A DNA stretch of 64,000 bases, taken from contig CAVVRP010000012.1 in NCBI GenBank assembly GCA_963750715.1, forward strand, positions 434,001 through 498,000, given 5' to 3'. Positions 40,905 to 52,501 of the stretch are shown one piece after another. The translations under genes and the position numbers were made by a program. The DNA comes from JAGVSR01 sp963750715. GTDB taxonomy: Bacteria > Pseudomonadota > Alphaproteobacteria > Rhizobiales > Hyphomicrobiaceae. The notes below the pieces were generated by a model. It was not told where the DNA came from. It saw only the letters and a program-made list of their open reading frames with translations, and ran no database searches. Position 1 is the stretch's first letter; each line of letters opens with the position of its first letter.

Positions 40905-41967
40905 TCAGCCGGCATTCTTGCGCATTTCGCACGGATCGGGACGCTTGGCCGGGGGTGTCAGGATTACGTAGTCGGCAATTGACTTGCCGTCGGGATCGCG
41001 GGGGAATGTAGGCCACAGGGTCGTTTTCGCCCTCGCGAACCTCGGCCAACATGACCGTGACGACCTTAATCTCGGGTGCCCGCTGTCGCAGATACCACGG
41101 CACCCCCCTCCCCTGTCCAGCCGAACATGGTTATTGCCGGTAATCAGCACAGCCGAGCCACCGCTGACGGCGGCACTCAAGGTTGCATCGGCCAAATGGG
41201 CGTCGCGATAGCGTTGCGCGTAGGCCATGGTCCCAAACGCTGATTTGGGGACCACGCCGCAATGCGAGGCCTCCAGTTCGCTCAGCGCCGCCTCGTCGAG
41301 CGCCGCGCCGAGCGGCTTGTCGAGCGCGAGACGGCGTCTCTCGCTTTCGGCCAGCGGCTCAGGCCCCTTCTTCGCAAGCGACCGCATCATGTCGCGCGAA
41401 GGTTCGCCGGCGAGAACCTGAAGCCGTGCCTTCACCACGGCCTCCAGGAGAGGATCATAGCTGGCCTTGCGCCAGCCGGATTTCCCCAGTCGAGGTTGTG
41501 CTTCAGGTCCGCCGCTGTTGCCGGCCGCGTTGAAGACTTGCTGTATGCGGTGAATTGATCGAGCGCTGCCTGCTGGTCAGCGCTGATCTGTTCGAACACC
41601 TCAGCCGCCTTTTTGGACGGGATCAGTTCCGCCCGCAGAGCGTGATGGAATGGGTTATCATGGATCTCGCCCAGCAACACGGCGCCGCCGCTTGCCCGCG
41701 CCGCCCCGATTTCGCGCATCATTGCAATGTAAAGAGCACCTGCGCACGACGTGGCGCCGCGTGCCTGCCAGCCTTCGGCCGTCGGCACAATGCGGCCGCA
41801 CAGGGCGCGTGCTTCGTATCCGCAACACACATACTGAGCATGTTCGTGAAAGGCGTCTGCTCGAACTTGCAGGCAACGGCCGCCGAGTTGAACGCAAAGA
41901 TCGCGAGGCCGAAGGCCAGAAATGAGTTCGGCGCATGCTGCGCCATTTGTCGTGTCGCCCTGGTCAT
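40905..41967 (-). pseudogene. ChaN-family (haem-binding, TraB/Tiki-fold) gene with several frameshifts
   Basis: Pieces of a ChaN-like lipoprotein or exported protein can be followed in at least three frames: an N-terminal MAQHAPNSFLAFGLAIFAF segment, then GGAVLLGEIHDNPFHHALRA, ADLKHNLDWGNPA, a separate frame with SHCGVVPKSAFGTMAYAQRY and SGGSAVLITGNNHVRLDRG, then VPWYLRQRAPEIKVVTVML, and finally DYVILTPPAKRPDPCEM. GEIHDNP and GNNHVR are the family signatures. Frame changes occur near 41440, 41120-41140 and 41000, so the gene is dead. Family members bind haem or related tetrapyrroles. Confidence 0.72.
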
Positions 41968-42042
41968 GCTGCGGCCTCTCCGACATGGAGCGGCTGCAAG
42001 CAGACGCTCGCTATGTTTACGGGTCGACGGAGTGAGTGGTTC

Positions 42043-43254
42043 TCAGCGCTCCGGCTGAAGGGGCATCCCGCTTCGCGCCCGCATCATGTTGGTGAAGCGA
42101 TGGAACAGATAGTGGCTATCCTGCGGGCCGGGCGAGGCTTCGGGATGGTGTTGCACGGAGAACACGGGCCGTCCCTCGAACTGCAGACCGCAGTTCGAGC
42201 CGTCGAACAGGGACACGTGCGTCTCGACAACTCCCTTTGGCAGAGTATCGCGATCCACGGCGAAGCCATGATTCATCGACACGATCTCTACTTTTCCGGT
42301 CGTGAAATCCTTTACCGGATGGTTGGCGCCGTGATGACCTTGATGCATCTTCTTGGTTGTTGCGCCGAGCGCCAAGCCGAGCATCTGGTGCCCGAGGCAT
42401 ATGCCGAAAACGGGCAGCCCGCTGTCGACGAGCTTGCGAATCTGCGGCACGGCATACGTGCCTGTCGCCGCCGGATCGCCAGGGCCATTAGACAAGAAAA
42501 CGCCATCGGGCTTGCGTTCGAGAACGTCTTCGGCTTTGGCCGTCGCCGGCAATACCGTAACCTTGCACCCAGACGACGCCAGGCAGCGCAGGATGTTGCG
42601 TTTCAGTCCGTAATCGATGGCGACGACGTGGAATTCGGGCGCCTCGTTGCGTCGATAGCCCTTGCCCCACGCCCAGCGCATCTCGTCCCAGGAGTAGCTC
42701 TGCCCGCATGTCACATCGGGCACCAGATCGAGACCCAGCAGCCCGTGCCAGGCTTTCGCGTCGGCCTTGAGCTTTTCCAGATCAAACGTGCCGGACGGCT
42801 CGTGCGCGATGACGCCGTTGGGCATGCCTTTTTCGCGGATGCGCGCCGTCAGCGCCCGCGTATCGATGCCGGTGATGCCGACGATGCCGCGCGCCTTCAG
42901 CCAGGTGTCGAGATGTTCAGCCGCGCGATAGTTCGAGGGCTCCGTGATCGAGGCCCTGAGCACGACCCCGCGCACCCCCGACCGGGCGGCGAGGTTCGAC
43001 GTCTCGGTGTCCTCGACGTTGGTGCCGATGTTGCCGATGTGGGGAAACGTAAACGTGACGATCTGGCCCGCATAGGACGGATCGGTCAGCACTTCCTGGT
43101 ACCCCGTCATCGCCGTATTGAAGCAGACTTCGCCCGGGGCGGTGCCGGCCGCGCCGATCCCTTGCCCTGCGATGACTGTCCCGTCGTCCAGGACCAGCAA
43201 CGCGGTCCGGGCGGCTTCGATCCAAGGCATTGGCATCGCTGCTGTCATCGTCAC
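42043..43254 (-). CDS. carA: Carbamoyl-phosphate synthase small subunit
   Basis: A 403-residue glutaminase subunit that feeds ammonia to CarB. The CPSase_sm domain occupies about residues 15-150 (TMTGYQEVLTDPSYAGQIV). The class I amidotransferase domain follows, with C286 in FGICLGHQ and H370/E372 in QHHPEASPGP. All triad residues are present. Starts MTMTAAMP or MTAAMP are both possible. It is divergent from the yqeY gene, with 204 bp between them. Confidence 0.96.
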   Translation of the reverse strand: MTMTAAMPMPWIEAARTALLVLDDGTVIAGQGIGAAGTAPGEVCFNTAMTGYQEVLTDPSYAGQIVTFTFPHIGNIGTNVEDTETSNLAARSGVRGVVLRASITEPSNYRAAEHLDTWLKARGIVGITGIDTRALTARIREKGMPNGVIAHEPSGTFDLEKLKADAKAWHGLLGLDLVPDVTCGQSYSWDEMRWAWGKGYRRNEAPEFHVVAIDYGLKRNILRCLASSGCKVTVLPATAKAEDVLERKPDGVFLSNGPGDPAATGTYAVPQIRKLVDSGLPVFGICLGHQMLGLALGATTKKMHQGHHGANHPVKDFTTGKVEIVSMNHGFAVDRDTLPKGVVETHVSLFDGSNCGLQFEGRPVFSVQHHPEASPGPQDSHYLFHRFTNMMRARSGMPLQPER

Positions 43255-43458
43255 AGGGACCTTCGGGTTGGGCAGCCTGACGCCGCGGGCGGCTGGCAGA
43301 GCCTGAGCGCTCCGGGGATTGAAGTCGCGCGGAACCTAGGGGAACGCCTTCCTCTGGTCAATGCACGGGCCAGTTGCCCATATGGCGGATTCAAGAGCTT
43401 CTTGTGATCGTGGCGCATGCGGGATTAAACAGCCAGTCTTGCTATTCGGAGAACGGCC

Positions 43459-43926
43459 ATGCTGCGGGACTTGCTGGCACAGCACACCAGGGACGCGATG
43501 AGGTCGGGCGACAAGCGTCGTCTGGCAACCCTTCGGCTGGTCAACGCGGCCATCAAGGACCGCGACCTCGATAGGGCCCCGTCTGTGAAAGCCCAGCCGG
43601 GCGAAGACCGGATCTCGGACGGCGATATTGTCGCGCTGTTGCAAAAGATGATCAAGCAGCGCCGTGAATCGATCGAGACCTTTACGAAGGGCGGCCGCAA
43701 CGAACTTGCCGAACAGGAAGCCGCCGAAATCGACGTCATCTCCGAGTACCTCCCCAAGCAATTGAGCGAGGCGGAAACGCGTGACGCCATTGCAGGTGTC
43801 GTGACCGACCTCCGTGCGGCCGGCCTGAAGGACATGGGACGGGTCATGGCGGCGTTGAAAGAACGGTTTTCCGGCAAGATGGACTTCGCCAACGCCAGCG
43901 GCATCGTCAAAGAGTTGCTGAAATAA
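43459..43926 (+). CDS. GatB/YqeY domain protein
   Basis: A 155-residue free-standing YqeY protein. Family sequence is present throughout: RSGDKRRLATLRLVNAAIKD, QKMIKQRRESIETF, EQEAAEIDVISEYLPKQL and GLKDMGRVMAALKERFSGKM. This domain is the tRNA-binding tail of GatB; as a separate protein its role is uncertain. It precedes dnaG by 115 bp, the normal alphaproteobacterial order yqeY-dnaG-rpoD. Confidence 0.93.
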   Translation: MLRDLLAQHTRDAMRSGDKRRLATLRLVNAAIKDRDLDRAPSVKAQPGEDRISDGDIVALLQKMIKQRRESIETFTKGGRNELAEQEAAEIDVISEYLPKQLSEAETRDAIAGVVTDLRAAGLKDMGRVMAALKERFSGKMDFANASGIVKELLK

Positions 43927-44041
43927 GGCCAATCTGACGGGAAAGGGCCTGTGGAAAGCGGGGGACAAGGCGACCAGGCGACCGCCGGCCCACCAAATCA
44001 CCTAGCGTCGGTTCGTTCAGCTGCACTCGAGCCCGGGCCAC

Positions 44042-46051
44042 ATGCGCTATCCGCCGCAACTTCTCGACGAAATCCGCGCGAGACTCCCTGTGAGTCACGT
44101 CGTCGGCCGTCGCGTTGCGCTGAAGAAGAAGGGACGCGAGTACGCCGGCCTGTCGCCGTTCAAGTCGGAGAAGACGCCGTCGTTTTTCGTCAATGACCAG
44201 AAAGGCTTCTACCACTGCTTCGCATCCGGCGAACATGGCGACATCTTCAAGTTCTTGATGGCCATGGAGGGCCTGACGTTCCCTGAGGCCGTGGAGCGGT
44301 TGGCGGCGGAAGCAGGCGTCGCACTCCCCAAACACGAAACGCGCGACGAGGAGCAATACGAACGGCGACAGCGGCTCTACACCGTGCTGGAGGAAGCGGC
44401 CAAGTTCTTTCAGCAGCGGCTGCATGGATCCGGCGGCCAGGAAGCCCGCGCCTATCTGGAGAAGCGCGGGCTCAAGCGGGACATGATCTCCGGGTTTCGC
44501 ATCGGGTATGCGCCCAACTCCCGCACAGCCCTCGAGGAGTATCTCGGCGCCGCCGGCTTCAACATGGACGAGATGACCCAGTCCGGCATGTTGATCTCAG
44601 GGAGCGACATTCCCCGGCCGTACGACCGTTTCCGGCACCGTGTCATGTTCCCGATCGCCGACATGAAGGGTCGCATCATTGCGTTCGGCGGCCGCGCGCT
44701 CGATCCGGCGCAGCCGGCCAAGTATCTGAACTCGCCTGAAACTCCCCTATTTCACAAAGGCCAAACACTGTTCAATATGCACCGCGCCCGAAGCGCCGCA
44801 CACGACCGTGGCCGCGTCATCGTCGTGGAGGGCTACATGGACGTGGCAGCGCTCGATGAAGCCGGCTTCGGTGAAGCGGTCGCCCCCCTCGGCACGGCCC
44901 TGACGGAAGATCAGGCGCAGCTGCTGTGGCGGATGGCACCGGAGCCCGTGCTGTGCTTCGATGGCGACGGCGCTGGCCGGAGGGCCGCCTGGCGAGCCAT
45001 AGACACGGTCCTGCCGCTGCTGAAGCCGGGCGTTAGCGTGTCATTTGCATTCCTGCCCGATGGCTTCGATCCCGACGATCTGATCCGGCAACAGGGTAGC
45101 GAGGCCATGGAAACCGTGCTGAAGCAGGCCCGGCCTCTGGCCGAGGTGTTGTTCGAGCGCGAATGGGCATCGGGCGACTGGTCGACGCCCGAGCGCCGTG
45201 CCTTGCTGGAGCAGCAGTTGAAGGCCCTCGTTACGCGAATTTCGGACCCGGGCGTCCGCGGACATTACGAACGCGACGTGCGGCAGCGGTTGTGGGCTGC
45301 CTGGAGGCCGCAGGGTGGTGGACGATCCGGGGCCGCCGCCACCCTCCCGACCGGCGCGGGTTATGCCCGCCAGGCAGCAGGCGAAAACCGTCCCACCTAC
45401 TCCGGCAGCAGAGGGGGTCGCCCCAACGCCTACCGCGGTCCCGCAGGCGCTAACCAAACCGCAGCGCTGAGTGGGTCGAGACCCGCTCCCACGAGCAGCC
45501 TTTTGCGCAGCGGATTGGTCGCTGGCGGCAAGGCCGCCCTGCCCGAGCGGGAAGTTTTGCTCCTGCGGACCCTCCTCAACCATCCCTGGCTCGCCGAAGA
45601 AGAGGCGGAAGCCATTGCCACGCTTGAGTTTTCGTCTCCTGCGCTTTCCCGGATACGCGATGCCATCCTTTCGTTTGTCACGCAGGACAATTCGCTTGAC
45701 AGTGCCGGTCTTCGGACCCATTTGAACAATTCGGACCTAGGCAAGCTCGTTGGGCTTGTCGATCGTTCGGTCACGCATAAGTGTGATAGGTTCGCCGAGC
45801 CCGACGCCGGGCGCACGGAGGTGCAGATTGGCTGGCGCCATGCCCTCGCGCTGCACGACCGGCACGCCGGACTGGGACGGGCGCTTGAGGCTGCGGAGCG
45901 GGCTTGGCACGAAGATCGCAGCGAGGATGCATTCCATCGCATCCGCGAACTTCAGGCAGAGCTTCAGCGCGTGACCAGGGAAGATGCGTTCGACGGCGAC
46001 CAAGACCAGGATACAGGCGGCAATCCGACAGCACGAGGATCTGGGCTTTGA
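44042..46051 (+). CDS. dnaG: DNA primase with eroded zinc finger
   Basis: A 669-residue primase that makes the RNA primers for replication. The N-terminal zinc-binding domain is recognisable (GLSPFKSEKTPSFFVN, YHCFASGEHGDIFKF), but three of the four zinc ligands are replaced: positions 38, 41, 59 and 62 are Ser, Lys, Cys and Ser. This fits, as far as I remember, other rhizobial primases. The RNA-polymerase domain has RVIVVEGYMDVAALDEAGF and CFDGDGAGRRAA, the Toprim acidic residues. A Gly/Pro/Arg-rich linker near residues 430-490 leads to the C-terminal helicase-binding domain. Confidence 0.94.
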   Translation: MRYPPQLLDEIRARLPVSHVVGRRVALKKKGREYAGLSPFKSEKTPSFFVNDQKGFYHCFASGEHGDIFKFLMAMEGLTFPEAVERLAAEAGVALPKHETRDEEQYERRQRLYTVLEEAAKFFQQRLHGSGGQEARAYLEKRGLKRDMISGFRIGYAPNSRTALEEYLGAAGFNMDEMTQSGMLISGSDIPRPYDRFRHRVMFPIADMKGRIIAFGGRALDPAQPAKYLNSPETPLFHKGQTLFNMHRARSAAHDRGRVIVVEGYMDVAALDEAGFGEAVAPLGTALTEDQAQLLWRMAPEPVLCFDGDGAGRRAAWRAIDTVLPLLKPGVSVSFAFLPDGFDPDDLIRQQGSEAMETVLKQARPLAEVLFEREWASGDWSTPERRALLEQQLKALVTRISDPGVRGHYERDVRQRLWAAWRPQGGGRSGAAATLPTGAGYARQAAGENRPTYSGSRGGRPNAYRGPAGANQTAALSGSRPAPTSSLLRSGLVAGGKAALPEREVLLLRTLLNHPWLAEEEAEAIATLEFSSPALSRIRDAILSFVTQDNSLDSAGLRTHLNNSDLGKLVGLVDRSVTHKCDRFAEPDAGRTEVQIGWRHALALHDRHAGLGRALEAAERAWHEDRSEDAFHRIRELQAELQRVTREDAFDGDQDQDTGGNPTARGSGL

Positions 46052-46183
46052 AGCTCCCCCCGTTTGCAGATAGAACGGCGCCCAACATCACCTTCATCGG
46101 CCGGACACGGTTTATTCCGGCCCCATGTTTGTCCAACCCGCCGCGCGCTTCGACCGGCCGGGTGCAGTCCATTGAGGCCTCTG

Positions 46184-48253
<2,070 letters not shown>

Positions 48254-48283
48254 TCTGCTGTCTGCCTCGGCGGATGACATGCC

Positions 48284-48649
48284 ATGCGCGGCCTGACCAA
48301 CTTCGAGCACCATCGGCAGCCGGTCATACCACGCTGGCAATTCTACCAGCGCATGGGCCGCGCGCTGCTGATTTGGCTCGCCCTGACACTCGCCGGCCTC
48401 GTCGTCGGAATGACGGGCTACATAGCGACGGAGGGCATGACGGCGACGGACGCGTTCCTCAATGCCGCCATGATCCTGTCGGGGATGGGTCCCGTCGGTG
48501 AATTGCACACCTCGGCTGGCAAGATCTTCGCCGGCGTCTACGCGATCTTCTCCGGTCTAGTCATTGTGATCGCCGCAGGCTTCGTGCTGGCACCGATCGC
48601 TCATCGCGTTCTGCACCGCTTCCATGTGGAAAGCAGCCGCGATGAGTGA
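48284..48649 (+). CDS. Small two-helix membrane protein resembling a degenerate K+-channel pore module
   Basis: A 121-residue protein with membrane helices at about residues 28-50 and 83-105. Between them lies a short hydrophobic helix and turn, AFLNAAMILSGMGPVGELHT, then SAGKIFAGVYAIFSGL. This copies the TM1-pore helix-TM2 layout of Ion_trans_2 potassium channels, but GMGPVG replaces the TVGYGD filter. It starts 31 bp after rpoD and may be read from the same transcript. The link to channels is structural inference only. Confidence 0.65.
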   Translation: MRGLTNFEHHRQPVIPRWQFYQRMGRALLIWLALTLAGLVVGMTGYIATEGMTATDAFLNAAMILSGMGPVGELHTSAGKIFAGVYAIFSGLVIVIAAGFVLAPIAHRVLHRFHVESSRDE

Positions 48650-48789
48650 CCGAAAACATCAGCGTCGAAGATGGGGGCGCGATCGCGGCACCCTTAGGCT
48701 GAAATGAGCTCGCTTTCTGCACCGGTCGTAGAGATAGCCGCATGACCGGAGCCGGCGAGCAGCGGCGGGGCAGTCGCTATTGTCCGCTC

Positions 48790-48969
48790 AAGATTCGGGA
48801 TCATACCGAAGTCGGCGCACACCGCGGTGCGAACAGCAACAACGCGGCACAGCTTGTCGGCAAGCAACATGTCTATGCCCGTACCCAGATGCGGCCCGTG
48901 TTGTTCAGTGGCCCCGACGGGGAGTATTGCATCGGCGCCCTCGCCACTACCGCGCAGATGGCCGGCAAG
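48790..48969 (-). pseudogene. Creatininase-family remnant
   Basis: The minus-strand frame reads GADAILPVGATEQHGPHLGT, then GIDMLLADKLCRVVAV, matching the N-terminal metal site (EQHGPHL) of creatininase-family amidohydrolases. Codons before and after do not continue the family. It directly abuts the glutamine-synthetase remnant at about 48965. Confidence 0.6.
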
Positions 48970-49180
48970 TGAGAACGCCCGCCAGGAACCGATACCCGAG
49001 TTTCGACAGGCCGTACCCACGCGGATCCTTGGCATCGGCAAACAGGTTCTTGTCCGAGCCCTTGTCGGCGAGGGACGTACTGAAGTGCGCGCCGCTGCCC
49101 GCCCGGTCGCGTAGGGCTTGGGCATAAAACTGGCGAAGCCGCCATGCTTACGGGCGAGTCTCCCCAGCGCATCTGATCGC
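48961..49180 (-). pseudogene. Type III-like glutamine synthetase (GlnT) remnant
   Basis: The minus strand encodes DALGRLARKHGGFASFM, PKPYATGR and, one frame over from about 49100, GSGAHFSTSLADKG, NLFADAKDPRGYGLSKLGYR and FLAGVL. This is the substrate-binding middle part of GlnT-type glutamine synthetases. About 70 codons survive, with one frame change. The 3' side is joined to a creatininase fragment. Nothing else is supported between 49181 and 49309. Confidence 0.65.
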
Positions 49181-49309
49181 GCCTGAGCCAGGCCTGTTTG
49201 CCATTACCCGAACTGATATAGTCCCAGCCGCGAATTCACCTTCCGCCAGCCTCGACCACCTGCCCTCGTTGCCAATTGAGAGCCGCGCGGGTACCAGTAC
49301 ATCGGTGTC

Positions 49310-50317
49310 ATGACTAGACTGCCCAACCGCTTCTGCATCGCCCCCATGATGGACTGGACGGATCGGCATTGCCGCTACTTCCATCGCCTCATGACGCGCC
49401 GTGCGCTTCTTTACACCGAGATGGTCACGGCGGATGCCGTCATTCGCGGTGACCGCACGAGGCTGCTCGGATTCTCGCCGGAGGAGAATCCGGTGGCACT
49501 TCAACTGGGCGGGTCCGATCCAGCCAAGCTCGCCGAAGCCGCGTCGATCGGCGAGAGCTATGGCTATGGCGAAATCAATCTCAACATCGGTTGTCCATCG
49601 GATCGTGTGCAGGAGGGCCGGTTCGGCGCCTGCCTCATGGCGGAACCTGAACTGGTCGCTGCGTGCGTCGATGCTATGCGGGCACGCGTTGCCGTGCCCG
49701 TCACCGTGAAATGCCGTATCGGAATCGACGACCAGGATGAAGAAATCGATTTCCAGCACTTTATCGAAAGCGTAGCTGCGGCAGGCTGCTCTACCTTCAT
49801 CGTCCATGCCCGTAAGGCGTGGCTCAAGGGTCTGTCACCCAAGGAGAACCGGGAGGTTCCCCCGTTGGATTATGGTCGCGTCTATCGGCTGAAGACCGTC
49901 TGGCCTGATCTCACGATCATCCTCAATGGCGGCATCGAAACGCTCGACGCCTGCGACGCGCATCTGGCCCACGTCGATGGCGTAATGCTCGGGCGCGCCG
50001 CCTATCACGAACCGTTCGTTCTGTCCGGCGTGGACCAGCGCTTTTTCGATACCCACGATCGGTCCAGGACGCGCGCCGAAGCGCTGCGCGAACTCGTGCC
50101 TTACATCGAGCGACACATTGCGGGCGGCGGCAGGTTGATCAATGTCACGCGTCACATTCTCGGTCTCTACCATGGAGTACCGCGCGGCCGGCTGTTCCGC
50201 CGCCATTTGAGCGAAGCAGCTGTACGAGCCGGCGCAGGCGCCGACGTTGTACTGGCCGCACTGGCGCTAATTGAAAGTCAAACCGGCGACAGCGAACACG
50301 TCGCGGCGGCCGAGTAG
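49310..50317 (+). CDS. dusA: tRNA-dihydrouridine(20/20a) synthase DusA
   Basis: A 335-residue flavoenzyme that reduces uridine in the tRNA D-loop. The N-terminus FCIAPMMDWTDRHCRYFHRL is typical of DusA. The FMN/substrate region has LQLGGSDPAKLAEAA, INLNIGCPSDRVQEGRFG and KCRIGIDD, and later VHARKAWLKGLSPKENREVP, which separates DusA from DusB and DusC. The C-terminal helical domain ends near residue 320. It lies 9 bp upstream of the TauE gene, so they are probably cotranscribed. Confidence 0.95.
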   Translation: MTRLPNRFCIAPMMDWTDRHCRYFHRLMTRRALLYTEMVTADAVIRGDRTRLLGFSPEENPVALQLGGSDPAKLAEAASIGESYGYGEINLNIGCPSDRVQEGRFGACLMAEPELVAACVDAMRARVAVPVTVKCRIGIDDQDEEIDFQHFIESVAAAGCSTFIVHARKAWLKGLSPKENREVPPLDYGRVYRLKTVWPDLTIILNGGIETLDACDAHLAHVDGVMLGRAAYHEPFVLSGVDQRFFDTHDRSRTRAEALRELVPYIERHIAGGGRLINVTRHILGLYHGVPRGRLFRRHLSEAAVRAGAGADVVLAALALIESQTGDSEHVAAAE

Positions 50318-50325
50318 CAACCTCC

Positions 50326-51156
50326 ATGGATCTCGCCGCCCTCTCCAGCCGCGACCTGCTGTTCGCCGCGACGGCTCTGGTCGCCGCCGGAGGGCTGACC
50401 GGCGTTCTTGCCGGCATGTTCGGTATCGGCGGCGGCTCCGTTCTGGTGCCAATTTTGCACGCAGCCTTCAGCCTCGTCGGCGTACCGGAAGACGTCCGCA
50501 TGCACTTGACGCTCGGCACTGCAATCGCCGTCATCGCGCCTACGGGATTGCGCTCATTCATGGCGCAGCACGCGCGCGGCGCGACCGACATTCCCGTTCT
50601 GGAAAGGCTATGCCTGCCCGTATTCTTCGGCGTTCTCGCCGGCGTTCTGATCGCCAGCGAGGCATCGAGCGCAGCGTTGCGTTGGGTCTGGGTGCTCGCA
50701 GGAAGTCTTGTCGCTCTGAAACTGTTCCTCGGCCGTGACGACTGGCGGCTGGGAGAGCGGCTCCCCAAATCACGCGCCATCGAGGCGGCGGCATTCCTGA
50801 TCGGGATGCTTTCGGCGCTCATGAGCATCGGCGGCGGCATTTTCGTGGTGACGCTGCTGATGCTGTATGGCTACACCACCCTCAACGCCATCGGCACATC
50901 ATCGGGCTTCGGCCCCGTTATCGCGATTACCGGCACGCTCGGCTACATGTGGGCCGGCTGGGGCGTGCCCGACCGTCCGCCGTTCTCGATTGGCTACGTC
51001 AATCTGGTCGCGGCGACCCTCCTCGTTCCAGCCAGCGTCATGACAGCACCGCTTGGCGTCAGGCTCGCCCACAGGCTTCCGCGCCGCGCCCTCGAAATCG
51101 CGTTCGCGTCGTTTCTCACCCTGGTCGTGGCGCGCTTCCTGTGGACGCTCGCATAG
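50326..51156 (+). CDS. TauE/SafE-family sulfite/sulfonate exporter-like permease
   Basis: A 276-residue inner-membrane protein with about eight helices in two repeated halves. The repeats begin GVLAGMFGIGGGSVLVPILH and GMLSALMSIGGGIFVVTLLM, each with the GxGGG core of the family. TauE-type proteins move sulfite, sulfoacetate or related anions out of the cell. No sulfonate genes are adjacent; it ends next to the convergent class III PLP enzyme gene. Confidence 0.88.
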   Translation: MDLAALSSRDLLFAATALVAAGGLTGVLAGMFGIGGGSVLVPILHAAFSLVGVPEDVRMHLTLGTAIAVIAPTGLRSFMAQHARGATDIPVLERLCLPVFFGVLAGVLIASEASSAALRWVWVLAGSLVALKLFLGRDDWRLGERLPKSRAIEAAAFLIGMLSALMSIGGGIFVVTLLMLYGYTTLNAIGTSSGFGPVIAITGTLGYMWAGWGVPDRPPFSIGYVNLVAATLLVPASVMTAPLGVRLAHRLPRRALEIAFASFLTLVVARFLWTLA

Positions 51157-51163
51157 CGATCGA

Positions 51164-52501
51164 TCACGCGAGGTCGCCGATAACCGCGGCAAAGCCTTCG
51201 GCAAAGATATCAGCGTGTTCGCGCTTGAAGCAGAGCGGCGGGCGAATCTTCCAGATGTTGCCGTTGAGGCCGGCCGTCCCGATCAGGATGTTTCGCTCCC
51301 GCATGGCGTTGACGGCGCACAGGGCTGCGTCCTGGTTCGGCGCCTTGGAGGCGCGCGACATGACGAATTCGACGCCGAGATAAAGCCCCGCTCCGCGAAT
51401 GTCGCCGATGAGGTCGTGCGTGCCCGCAACCCTGCGAAGCGCTGCGAGGAAGTAAGCGCCGGTCTCGCGCGAATTCTGCTGCAGCTGGTCCTGTTCGATG
51501 GCGTCCAGCACGGCGAGGCCCGCAGCAGAAGCCACGGGACTGCCACCGAACGTATTGAAATAGCCGGATCTGTTCCCGAACGCTTCGAGCAGCGCGGGCT
51601 TCACGACGACGCCGCCTACGGGGTAGCCGTTGCCCATCGGCTTGCCCATGACCGCGACGTCGGGAACGACGCCGTGACGGACAAAACCCCACATGGTTTC
51701 GCCAGTCCTTGCGAATCCGGGCTGCACTTCGTCCGCGATGAAGCAGCCGCCGGCCTTGCGCACTGCAGCGACGGCCTCGGAAAGAAAGCCCGTGTTAATC
51801 GGATAGACGCCGTCGCTTGAAAACATGGTGTCGACGATTAGCCCGGCGCAGGCGATACCCTTCAGCGCCATCGACGCCAGCGCGGCCTCGACGTCGGCTA
51901 CGAATTTCGTGCCCGCCGCCTCGTCTCCCAGGCGATAGCTGTCGGGAGCGGGCACCAGATAGATGTTGTCGCCCCGCAGATCGGCGCTCTTGGACGAAGG
52001 CGAGATCTCGGTTACTGCCGCCGTGTTGCCGTGGTAGGCGTTCTCCGTGACGATGAGGCCCGTTCCGGCCGACACATTGCGAACGATGCGCAAGGCGAGA
52101 TCGACGCTTTCGCTGCCCGTGCACGTGAACACGATGTTGGACAGTTCGGGCGGGAACGTGGCGAGCAGACGCTCCGCATAGGTGTAGACGTTATCGTAGA
52201 GGTATCGCGTGTGGATATTGAGGGTCGCCATCTGGCGGGCGACGGCCTCGACGACGCGCGGGTTGCAGTGGCCGACTGACGGGACGTTATTGTAGGCGTC
52301 GAGATAACGGCTGCCGTCCGCGGCGTACATCCAGACGCCTTCGGCCCGCACCAGATTAAGTGGCTTTTTGTAGAATAACATCGATGTCGGGCCGAAGCTG
52401 CGCCGCCGGCGCTCGACCAATTGCCCAGTAGCCGCGTCCAGTGTTCCCGACTGGCGCATGTCGAAGGCGTTGAGGTCGAGAATTTTCGTCTGCGTCGTCA
52501 T
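51164..52501 (-). CDS. Class III PLP-dependent enzyme, aminotransferase or phospho-lyase type
   Basis: A 445-residue protein from the ATG at 52501 (MTTQTKILDLNAFDMR). PLP site: TGSES at about 128-132, AYHGNT at about 155-160, D257 in ADEVQPGFAR and K287 in VMGKPMGNGYP. The segment YLDAYNNVPSVGHCNPRVVE and the LYDNVYTYAERLLATFP that follows resemble ethanolamine-phosphate phospho-lyase (ETNPPL/AGXT2L1), which uses the same fold to eliminate phosphate and ammonia from phosphorylated amino-alcohols. A normal amino-transfer role remains possible. It is divergent from the diol dehydratase genes, with 205 bp between starts, so the two may share a control region. An APH-type kinase lies 7 kb away. 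Confidence 0.85.
   Translation of the reverse strand: MTTQTKILDLNAFDMRQSGTLDAATGQLVERRRRSFGPTSMLFYKKPLNLVRAEGVWMYAADGSRYLDAYNNVPSVGHCNPRVVEAVARQMATLNIHTRYLYDNVYTYAERLLATFPPELSNIVFTCTGSESVDLALRIVRNVSAGTGLIVTENAYHGNTAAVTEISPSSKSADLRGDNIYLVPAPDSYRLGDEAAGTKFVADVEAALASMALKGIACAGLIVDTMFSSDGVYPINTGFLSEAVAAVRKAGGCFIADEVQPGFARTGETMWGFVRHGVVPDVAVMGKPMGNGYPVGGVVVKPALLEAFGNRSGYFNTFGGSPVASAAGLAVLDAIEQDQLQQNSRETGAYFLAALRRVAGTHDLIGDIRGAGLYLGVEFVMSRASKAPNQDAALCAVNAMRERNILIGTAGLNGNIWKIRPPLCFKREHADIFAEGFAAVIGDLA

Noticed and set aside
41935..43407. 490-codon plus-strand frame across carA
   Set aside because: Antisense of the complete, motif-bearing CarA.
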